Shown piece after piece: positions 55,463-64,000 of a stretch of 64,000 nt of DNA. Made by a program: the position numbers and the translations under genes. How positions within the stretch are numbered: position 1 is the first letter of the stretch; every line of letters starts with the position of its first letter. Under the pieces are notes generated by a model that was given only the letters and a program-made list of their open reading frames with translations, did no database searches and was not told the origin of the DNA. Source of the DNA: Orobanche coerulescens (lineage: Eukaryota; Streptophyta; Magnoliopsida; Lamiales; Orobanchaceae); the NCBI GenBank assembly GCA_033398695.1, contig CM065806.1, forward strand, positions 41,193,001-41,257,000, read 5' to 3'.

Positions 55463-56120
55463 GGAGAATGATATTTACACTCCATTTTTCTCTATTTTGC
55501 TATTTTAATATATTTTAAATATTTTTATATTATTTATTTGTATTTGGCATTTTCCTAACAAAATTAAAGAATGAAAATTGAGAAATATTAATAATGGAGT
55601 GTTAATAATTAATAGTAGGAATTTTATGCAGAAAAATTAATAATCAAAATATTAGTGTTTGTATAATACACATTATCTTGAATAGTTAATGGTATGAGTA
55701 ATATTATAGTTTGTGACTTATATAATCATACTAAGATAACCTCATAATATATGATAAAATTAATCAAAGTACAATTGCTTTTTTGACAATTACAAATTAC
55801 AGAAAATCATTTATCATACTCATTTTCTTTTATAGATTGTCGATCTCAGCTAGAACCTCCTATATTTATGTCAATGCCATTTTATTTAAGTTGGCTAGTT
55901 TATTAATTTTTTTGCTCAAATTGATACACCACTCTCAATAATTATTAACACTCCCTTTGTTAATACTTATCATTTCTCATTATTTAATTTTGCTAGAAAG
56001 GTGCAAAATACAAAAATTGAATGTAGAAATATTAAAAATATATTATAGTGTTAAGAAAAAGAAAAATGGAGTCTAATTGGTAATAGGAGATAGAAAACCA
56101 GAGTGCAAATATCACTCCCC
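55463..56120. mobile_element. Fold-back MITE with 8 bp duplication
   Basis: The ends GGAGAATGATATTTACACTCC and, inverted, GGGGAGTGATATTTGCACTC match, and the inverted arms extend about 150-180 bases (TGGAGTGTTAATAATT and its inverse occur internally). Both flanks read TTATTTTA (55455-55462 and 56121-56128), an 8 bp target duplication fitting hAT- or Mutator-derived MITEs. No coding capacity. Confidence 0.75.
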
Positions 56121-56133
56121 TTATTTTATTGAT

Positions 56134-57830
56134 ATGATATTGAGCAAAATCGAATGACGAGGAATATAATCGATTCAAAACTAGTAAATTGAGTTTGTTC
56201 AAGTGATATCAAGCAAAATCGAATGTCAAGGTATGACATCGATTCGTAACTAGTAAATTTGAGCTTGTTCAAGTAATATGGAGAAAATCGAATGACGAGG
56301 AATGAAATTTTTAGTAACTAGTAAATTCGAGGTTGTTTAAGTAATATGGAGCAAGTCGAATGACGAAGAATGAAATTAGTTAGTAACTAGTAAATTCGAA
56401 TTCGTTCAAGTAATATGGAGCAAATTGAATGACGAAGAAATTTGTTCATAACTATTAAATTTAAGTTCGTTCATGTAATATTGAGCAAATCGGTGACAAG
56501 GAATGAAATCGGTTCATAACTAATAAATTTGAGTTTCGTTCAAGTAATATCGAGCAAAATTAATTGATGAGGAATGAAATCAGTTCATAACTAATAAATT
56601 TGAGTTTGTTCAAGTAATATTGAGCAAAATTGATTGACGAGGAATAAAATCAGTTCGTAACTAGTAAATTTGAGTTCGTTTAAGTAATATGGAGCAAATC
56701 TAATAATGAGAAATGAAATTTCTTTGTAACTAGTAAATTTGAGTTCGTTCAAGTGATATCGAGCAAATTTGAATGACATGGGATTAAATCGATTCATAAC
56801 TGGTAAACTTGAAGTTGTTACATGAGATGGAATTGGTTCATAATGGTAAATTTGAGTTTGTTCAACTATCCTCGAGCAAATTTGAACGACACGAGATGGA
56901 ATCAGTTCTTAACTAGTAAACTTGAGTTTGTTCAAGTGATATCAAGCAAAATCGAATGTCAAGGTATGACATCGATTCGTAACTAGTAAATTTGAGCTTG
57001 TTCAAGTAATATGGAGAAAATCGAATGACGAGGAATGAAATTTTTTAGTAACTAGTAAATTCGAGGTTGTTTAAGTAATATGGAGCAAGTCGAATGACGA
57101 AGAATGAAATTAGTTAGTAACTAGTAAATTCGAGTTCGTTCAAGTAATATGGAGCAAATTGAATGACGAAGAAATTTGTTCATAACTATTAAATTTAATT
57201 TCGTTCATGTAATATTGAGCAAATCGTGACAAGGAATGAAATCGGTTCATAACTATTAAATTTAAGTTCGTTCATGTAATATTGAGCAAATCGATTGACA
57301 AGGAATGAAATCAGTTCATAACTAATAAATTTGAGTTTCGTTCAAGTAATATCGAGCAAAATTAATTGATGAGGAATGAAATCGATTCATAACTAATAAA
57401 TTTGAGTTTGTTCAAGTAATATTGAGCAAAATGGAATGACGAGGAATGAAATCGGTTCGTAACTAGTAAATTTGAGGTAGTTGAAGTAATATGGAGAAAA
57501 TCGAAAAATGAGAATTGAAATGTCTATGTAACTAGTAAATTTTAGTTAGTTAAAGTGTTATCGAGCAAATTTGAATGACATGGGATTAAATCGATTCATA
57601 ATCGGTAAACTTGAAGTTGTTACATGAGATGGAATTGGTTCATAATCGTAAATTTGAGTTTGTTCAACTATCCTCGAGCAAATTGAGCGACACGAGATGG
57701 AATCGATTCTTAACTAGTAAACTTGAGTTTGTTCAAGTTACCTCGAGCAACTTTGAGCGTCACACGGTGGAATTAGTTAGTAACTAGTAAATTTAAGTAT
57801 GTTCAAGTAACATCGAGCAAAATTGGTGAT
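56134..57830 (+). repeat. 67 bp minisatellite, about 25 copies, with higher-order duplication
   Basis: The unit is about ATGGAGCAAATCGAATGACGAGGAATGAAATCGGTTCATAACTAGTAAATTTGAGTTCGTTCAAGTAAT, here reported only as its landmarks: GAGCAAA, GAATGACGAGGAATGAAAT, TTCATAACTAGTAAATT, GAGTTCGTTCAAGTAAT. A distinctive variant (GTGATATCAAGCAAAATCG) recurs at 56203 and 56936, with the next several units also repeated in order, a 733-base (about 11 unit) higher-order period. Confidence 0.88.
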
Positions 57831-57851
57831 ATTAAATTCAAAGAGTACAAC

Positions 57852-58200
57852 CTCTCCAATCAAGCTTTGATGCAGAGATCCAGTGCGCTTCTTTGTTGGG
57901 CTGATTTTGGCTTCCCAGAGATCAAGATATGTTTGGATTGAACTTGATCTGCTTCCGTGGTGACCACCTTTCATCGGCCATCGGGGCTCTTGGCGAGTTC
58001 GTCACACCCTTATGCGTATCCGACACATTCTCCGAGACATTGACAGAGTCACCCACATTTTCCGAGAGGGCAACAAGCCGGTTGATTATCTCTCCGAGCT
58101 CGACGTATCGTCCTCGGTATTGAGACTTATACGTATGATCTGCTCCTCCGTTTCTTCTCTCTCTTATACGGATGGACCAACTTGGCTACCCTTCTTTTAG
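57852..58200 (+). pseudogene. RNase H-like fragment (LINE-type)
   Basis: One frame (about 57875-58200) reads GLILASQRSRYVWIELDLLP and then LMRIRHILRDIDRVTHIFRE, GNKPVDYLSELD, the C-terminal half of a plant RVT_3/RNase H-like domain as found at the end of LINE polyproteins and of related single-copy genes. The N-terminal part with the first catalytic Asp is missing, and the remainder lacks any other RT or endonuclease sequence. It directly follows the minisatellite. Confidence 0.68.
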
Positions 58201-59542
58201 ATTTAGCGTATTTTATCATTTGATTTATTGCTATGGGCCCGCATATTAGCCCACATTTTTAGTTACTAGGATCCGGATTATGCCCATTTTTGGTCATAGT
58301 TCGGGACAGATTGCTTGTACAGTTGTACTTTCGATATTATATTAATTATTTTTATCATTATTTAATAAGACTATTCATTAATTAATTAATCATCCAATAA
58401 TTAATTAATGATAATAAAGTTATAATTATACAATATTAGTTATTGTTTAACTAATCAAAATTAAAGCACCTAAAGTATTTGTTAAACTAACTATTTCTTT
58501 CCAACACCATCAATCTAATATGGGCCGTCATAAAATTTAAACTTTTTATTTGGGCATCCTCATATCATAACCTAAATACTAGAGAGAGCTAGTTCCTCCC
58601 GTTGATCCGATCGATCCGAACCTCATATCCTACGAGAAAAGAAATTCCGAATCAGGAAAGATAGAGACTCTCTTCTCTCGTGATAACAAGCAAGCTAACA
58701 TGTCTGACTAAAAAAGACGAATGAAAGAAGAAAATAATTAATAATAACTATGAATTTATAATATAAAAATTACAATAGCTAATTATAGAATGAGCAGTCA
58801 CTTACAGGAAAAAAAAAAGAACGAGCACTTAGACTCAATTTGAGAGAGAGTTCTTGTTGAGAGAAACCCCCAATTTGAAACGCTTCTCAAGTTGAGAGAG
58901 AGAAGTTCGACCAAGGGCAAGCGTAAATTTGAGAAGTGTTGATGGTTCTGCATTGACCTTTGGAAAAGAGGATATTTTGTTTAGGTAATTTCATAAAACC
59001 CTCAACTTGTTTGATTCTTTTAATTTTAGGGTTTGATTTTTCTACCGATTTGTTGTGCATTGTTATGTATCGGGTAATGTATCTAGTTATGTATCTACAA
59101 TTGTATCTGGTTATGTATCGTATGATGTCGATTTTGTTTGCCTTTGGCTCTGTTTGAGGTTGGGTGCATATTAGAATATGGTATTTTGATTCAAGTATCA
59201 CGAGATATTTATAGGGTTTTTCATAGTCCATCTTTGAATTTGAATTCCGTGTGTGTGTTATCTTGGTGAAAGAATCAAAGCTGTATTTGTGAAGTTTTCA
59301 CCTCGGCTCCTGCTTCTCTTTCTTATATCGATGTTTTAGGGAAGTAGTGAATCAACGGTGGTGTTAATCTTCCTATAAACTACCTACTAATGCAATGTCC
59401 TATTTTCTCTGTTTTTATCATAGAATTTATATATATTGCTATGATAGATTTGCTATGTTCAGTTGTCAATCATGAAGTGGAATTGATTTTTATCCTACAC
59501 ATGAAGCGGTTCTTGACATGTCGGACTTTATGTGTGTTTCGA
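58201..59542 (+). other. Upstream and leader region of the CACTA-2 TNP2 gene
   Basis: AT-rich up to about 58800, then a GAGAGAGAG- and CAATTTGA-containing stretch (58830-58960) that looks like a 5' untranslated exon. Several TGTATC(T/G)GGTTATGTATC-like short repeats follow at 59040-59130, then the 341 bp repeat at 59150-59490. No open frame of note. Confidence 0.45.
59150..59490 (+). repeat. 341 bp repeat, partner of the inverted copy at 51622-51968
   Basis: It lies just upstream of the putative TNP2 start, in the same sense relative to the plus-strand gene as its partner is to the minus-strand gene. No terminal inverted repeats or coding sequence were recognised. Confidence 0.88.
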
Positions 59543-62113
59543 ATGGACAAAGCATGGATGAGAACCCCTAGAACGTCAAAATCATATGAAGACGGAGTCG
59601 CGGAATTTCTGCGGTATCCGCCAACCATCGAAGGAGGAGGACGAGGCAGATGAGGAATTTCTTATGCCATGTCCATGTAAATATTGCTTAAACCACTATG
59701 CATTACCAATTCTCGAGGTAGATGAACATTTATTCTCTAAGGGATTTGATCCAACCTATACTAAGCGGACTAAGCATGGGGAAAAAGACGAGGCAAGTAA
59801 TAGTAGGCTGTTGACGTCAACAATGGTCACCACGGAATCGAAGATTTTGGAATGGGAATTCCCACGATGCCCCATACACTATAGAAATGGTTGAAGCCGA
59901 GAAGGTTTATGAGAGGACCACGAGAAGTTTAAAAGATACTTGAAGATCTTTGAAAAGCCCTATACAAAGGATCTCGTAACTTTACAAAGTTATGCGCAAT
60001 TGTTAAATTGTTATTTGGAAGAGCAAGCACGGAGCATCCGACATGTTCTTTGATGAACTATTACCCTTGTTAAAGAAAATGCTCATGAAGAAGGTAATGT
60101 AATGGTGAAAAATACATACGAGGCTAAGAAAATAATGAAATCAATGGGCTCAGGTTACACAAAAATACATGCTTGTATAAATGAATGCATTCTTTATAGA
60201 GGCATGTACAAGGATGAAAAGGTGTGTCCTACTTGTAAGGCATCGAGATGGAAAGTTGACAAGCAAGGAAAAGTGTACGAGGGTGTTCCTGAAAAGGTAT
60301 TGTGGCACTTCCCCATCATTCCAAGATTCCGTAGTTGTTTCCATCAAAGCAAATGGCGAAAGATGTTATATGGCACCATACCACTAGAAAAAGAGATGGT
60401 GTATTGCGTCATCCAGCAGACTCACAAGCATGGAGAGTGATAGATGACAAGTTCCCAGAAATTGCTAGTGATCCAAGAAATCTGCGGCTAGCTGTTTCGG
60501 CTGATGGAGTTGATGTAAACAAAGGCACCAAAGCTCGCAATGTGTGGCCTGTTTTAGTTGTGATCTACAACCTTCCACCGTGGCTCTGTATGAAAAGAAA
60601 ATTCATCATGCTGTCATTACTTATAGATGGTGCGCCTGGTAACAACATCGATGTCTATTTAGAAGTTTTAGTTGAGGAGCTTCAACTCTTATTCGAAAAG
60701 GAATCGAACATGGGATGCATATTTACAAGAAATGTTTACTCTACATGCGGTTGTATTATGGACGAAGCGATTACCGGCTCTTGGTACACTACAGGGTTGC
60801 CCTTACTCCGGATACAAAGGTTGTGTGGTGTGTCGGAGAAAAACTCACTGTTAGACTTCCTTTCTCAAGAAAACAGAGTTATGGTGGTCATAGAAGATTT
60901 CTACCATATGATCATCCATTCAGAAGCCAGAAGAAGGCGTTTAATGGAGAACAAGAGTGGGGCACAGCTCCAGAACCAATGACCGGTGAAGAAATATACG
61001 AAGAGGTAAAATGTATAGAGAATTCATGGGGAAAGGGAGGAAGGGTACTCAAGTGGATTGCGTGCAGGCCATGCCGGAAAAGGTGGAAAGATGAAGCGCA
61101 TCGGGAGAACATCAAAGCAAGCGGGCAAGTCAAATGGGGAAGACAATGAAACCATCTACTGGAAAAGATGCAACATATGGCAGCGACGCCTTCGATACTG
61201 GAGATATAACGTTGTCCAGCATTGTATAGATTTTATGCACGTCGAAAAGAATGTGGGTGAGAGTCTAGTTGGAACATTGCTGCACAACAAGCATACGAAA
61301 GATGGGTTAGAAGCCAGATTGGATTTGGTGCATTTTGGGATAAGACCGGAGTTGGTACCTAAGACAGATGACAAAGGAACAACTCTTCCCGCAGCATGTT
61401 ACACATTAACCAAGGAAGAAAAAGATAAGTTCTTAGAAACATTATACGAGATAAGGGTTCCAGAAGGTTATTGTTCGAATTTTGCCACCCTTGTGAATCG
61501 AAAAGAGCGTAAGCTGACCGGACTTAAATCACATGACTATCACATGCTTATACAACAATTTTTGCCCATTGCGATTCGATCAATTATGCCCAAGCCTGTG
61601 AGATATGCAATTATCAGGTTTTGTTTCTTCTATAGGTCAATATCCGCCAAAGAAATCATCGTGGAAGAGATAGATAAGTTGCAGGCGGATCTCTGTGTGA
61701 CGTTATGCTTACTAGAGAAGTACTTCCTTCCATCATTTTTCGACATTATGATTCATTTAACTGTGCATCTTGCCAGAGAAGTGAAATTATGTGGTCCTGT
61801 ATGCTTTCGATGGATGTATCCATTCGAAAGGTGTATGAAGGTTATCAAAAAACATGTGCGAAACAGAAATAAACCTTGTGGATGCATTGCTGAAGAGAAT
61901 GTTGCAGAAGAAATAATTGAGATCTATAGTGAGTACCAAAAAAACATGAAGACAATTGGTATTCCACTTGACAGACATAATACATCTCACACGGGTGAAG
62001 ATTCTAAAACTATTATGGAGGGAGAACCGTGTATAGTTAGTCCTGAACAATTATCGCAAGCACATCTCTACATAATGCAGAATACGTCTGAAATTGAGCC
62101 TTATATCGAGTGA
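59543..62113 (+). pseudogene. TNP2-like CACTA transposase, main part (CACTA-2)
   Basis: The ATG at 59543 gives MDKAWMRTPRTSKSYEDGVAEFL, the start of the transposase-associated domain. After a shift it continues CPCKYCLNHYAL and VDEHLFSKGFDPTY. Transposase_21 follows: KNTYEAKKIMKSMGSGYTKI, CPTCKASRW, LWHFPIIPRFR, then LRLAVSADGVDVNKGTK, WPVLVVIYNLPPWLCMKRKF and NNIDVYLEVLVEELQLLF. Shifts lie near 59640, 59890, 60420, 60710 and 61060. DUF4218 is open: IDFMHVEKNVGESLVGTLL, LKSHDYHMLIQQFLPIAIRS, PSFFDIMIHLTVHLARE, WMYPFERCMKVIKKHVRNRN. The frame runs to 62113, where GA/GTGAGT looks like a splice donor. The protein would cut and rejoin CACTA ends. Confidence 0.88.
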
Positions 62114-62186
62114 GTAATAATTTTCTTTAGTTTTCACTTATTTACTTTTTTCTACACAAATTAACATTCTTCAATGTATTGGTCAG

Positions 62187-63029
62187 GAGACACAAGCTCC
62201 ATTTGAAAAAAGAAAATCCTGCCAAAAGGCAAGCATGGTTGGAGAAAGAACACGCTATTACCTTTGCCGAATGGTTACGCAATGAGGTAAGAGTTTGTAG
62301 AAAAGATTGTGTTTGCTATGATATATTGCTTGAGCTGAAAACTCTTAGTTGTAATGAATTCAGGTCGAGGGAAAGTTGGCTGTATCTAAAGAAAATATCT
62401 CAGAGAACTTAAGGTGGATAGCACACGGTCCACACTACGAGGTAAAGAAATATGTTGTATATCGCATCAATGGATACCTATTTCGCACAAAATCTCGTGA
62501 AGGTAGAATTCACCAGAATAGCGGCGTTAGCGTCGATGCCGATGACATGCACATTTCTAGAGATGATGGTGTAACATATGGTAAAGCGTCTTATTATGGT
62601 GTTTTACAAGAGATTTGGGAGTTAGATTACTATATAAGAAAAATTCATCTTTACAAGTGTGATTGGGTTGATAATAAACGTGGGGTCAAAAAAGATAATC
62701 TTGGCTACAAGATGGTTGATCTTTGTATGTTGGGACACAAAAATGATCCTTTTATTTTAGCCTCACAAGCTAGGCAGGTATTTTATGTCAAAGACCAGCT
62801 AAATAAGAAAATGTCTATTGTTTTCGGAATGCCTCCAAGAAATTATAAAGATGCATATGATGATGGCAACAACGAGGAATTCAGTACAGTAACTTTTCAT
62901 CGGAATGATAACATTTTGCCGGGTGTAGATCCACAAGACATGGGTAAAGAACCCCGAGCTGATTACTTCCGAACTGACGGTGGGGGTCTGTTTATACGAA
63001 AACCAAAACGACAGACTCCGGCTCTTTGA
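62187..63029 (+). CDS. TNP2-like CACTA transposase, 3' exons (CACTA-2), open
   Basis: Exon 62187-62286 (acceptor TTGGTCAG, donor GAG/GTAAGA) encodes RHKLHLKKENPAKRQAWLE and TFAEWLRNEV. Exon 62364-63029 begins VEGKLAVSKENISENLRW and covers the DUF4216-type region (HGPHYEVKKYVVYRINGYLF, QNSGVSVDADD, YYGVLQEIWELDYY, KCDWVDNKRGVK, DPFILASQARQVFYVKDQ) to TGA at 63027-63029. Phases across both introns match the upstream exon, and no stop or shift was found, so this half is better kept than its CACTA-1 counterpart. It depends on the broken 5' half. Confidence 0.85.
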
Positions 63030-64000
63030 TTTCTTATAATTAGAGTTCCTCCAGGTATGTCGGTATATTTCCTTTTAGTGGTTTCTGATAAATTTCACCC
63101 AAATTTGAAAACATGAATTAGAAATTCAATGTTTAGAACGACATATGAATGAGTATCAACAGAATGTTCTTATTATTCTAGTTGTTAAATTTTAACAAGT
63201 TATCTTATTAGAATCCCTTTTTTAAATGTTAGAACTAGTTTGATTTTGGAAGTTGGACACCATTGAACTAAGATCCTGGTTTTCCTATTGTGCCTAGCAG
63301 ATTTTTGACTTGAATATCGAGAGGAATGAGGCAACATGGGATCGATCAGTTCGTTCAAAACAGCTGTTAGAAATTTCATTGTCTGCTACATGTTTTTTTT
63401 CATTTTTTTTTTATATAAATGGAACATTGTTCTGTGATATGGTTCGATCAGATCAGATTTTTTTTCATTTTTTTATTCGAGTTCGACCTTCGTCTTTGCG
63501 GCTGCCCGGTGGATATGGTTCGACAGACTTCATCTTGATGAATTTGGTTGGTAGTCTGTCATTACATTCGACAAACATGGTTCTTGGTTTGCACTCTTCA
63601 ACTTTACCTACTTACCATCTCAAAGATTCGGTTTTGCGTTCATGTCATCCGTCGTTCAACTTTGTTTCTTTGGATGCTTGCCCTCTTCGGTTAATCTTAA
63701 TGTTCGATAATGTTAAAAAATAATGCTTTGGATTTTGGAATTAAGCGAAGTCATTACGCCATTTTCGATAGAAAATATTGATTGCATTTACCTTTTACCC
63801 AATTGTTCTATAATTTAATGCTTTGTGTTTTCTTGTTGATGTTCTTGTCATTTTAGACATAAATCGATTGATGTTATATTGATATTGTTAGTATTAATTG
63901 ATGATTGGTGAATAGGTGAAAGAAGGAATAGGAAAATGATATCCATCTGTTATCTTTCTATGCCGATTTTATTGGTTGACTCGATTGGTGTTATTTGTAG
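63030..64000 (+). other. 3' flank of the CACTA-2 TNP2 gene
   Basis: AT-rich, with T-runs near 63390 and 63460. No recognisable gene; a Ser/Phe-rich open frame at 63310-63723 has no motif. No subterminal repeat cluster or terminal inverted repeat was found, so the right end of CACTA-2 lies further on. Confidence 0.5.

Larger units (their letters stand above)
48048..64000. mobile_element. CACTA-2: En/Spm-type transposon, left end to beyond window
   Basis: CACTAGTACAAAAAG begins at 48048 exactly where the Copia-B LTR match stops. The 3 bp before it (ATT) would be the target duplication. Subterminal repeats follow (48325-49140). A Transposase_24-type gene lies on the minus strand (51216-53149) and a TNP2 gene on the plus strand (59543-63029). 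The right end was not found before 64000. The two genes point away from each other; whether both belong to one element rests on the absence of another end between them (inference). Confidence 0.8.

Noticed and set aside
56591..56797. Minus-strand frame with repeated NELKFTSY
   Set aside because: Shadow of the 67 bp minisatellite; no coding evidence.
63310..63723. A 137-residue plus-strand frame after the TNP2 gene
   Set aside because: Phe/Ser-rich composition from T-rich DNA, no motif, and located in the expected 3' untranslated or subterminal region.

Overview
The window looks like a flowering-plant nuclear genome, probably a eudicot (inferred). It has plant-type LTR retrotransposons primed by initiator-Met tRNA, En/Spm (CACTA) transposons with TNP2 and Transposase_24 genes, a plant G-type lectin S-receptor-like kinase, and introns of plant type. 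No tRNA, rRNA, CRISPR array or intact host gene was recognised. Almost everything is transposable element, nested several levels deep, and most element borders can be fixed by target-site duplications (TSDs).

Layout. (1) 1-7058: a Ty3/gypsy-type element with about 2.8 kb LTRs and a non-coding interior (LARD-like), cut by the window start. It sits in a copia LTR remnant (7059-7366). (2) 7367-42581: a broken S-receptor-like kinase pseudogene. Its B-lectin coding part (7367-7691) is separated from the S-locus-glycoprotein/PAN part (35553-36190) by a complete 27.9 kb CACTA element (CACTA-1, 7692-35549, TSD GGG). Transmembrane and kinase exons follow at 41006-42581. (3) CACTA-1 carries a TNP2-like transposase, a Transposase_24-type gene and a captured, intron-bearing fragment of cytosolic alpha-glucan phosphorylase. 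A TNP2 intron holds a minus-strand Tekay-like chromovirus (Tekay-A, 12267-29814, TSD GTTTT). The gag gene of Tekay-A is in turn split by a plus-strand relative (Tekay-B, 18631-27294, TSD GATGA). (4) The first kinase-gene intron holds a gag-only copia element (Copia-A, 36651-40828, TSD AATGT). (5) A Stowaway-like MITE (42163-42437) lies in a kinase intron. A Tork-like copia element (Copia-B, 42582-48047) is inserted in the next kinase exon. (6) A second CACTA element (CACTA-2) starts at 48048 inside the Copia-B 3' LTR and runs past the window end. Its Transposase_24-type gene (minus strand) and TNP2 gene (plus strand) diverge around a core holding E2F-like motifs, a fold-back MITE, a 1.7 kb minisatellite and an RNase H fragment.

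Order of events from nesting: kinase gene, then CACTA-1, then Tekay-A, then Tekay-B; separately Copia-A and Copia-B entered the kinase gene, and CACTA-2 then entered Copia-B. No element in the window has a fully open coding set. The 3' half of the CACTA-2 TNP2 gene is the best preserved stretch. LTR pairs differ largely by one- to three-base indels, so some frameshifts may be consensus errors rather than biology.

The most unusual shared signal is that gypsy and copia elements alike carry clusters of short palindromes in the LTR promoter region. One 14 bp palindrome is shared exactly by Tekay-A and the unrelated Copia-B.
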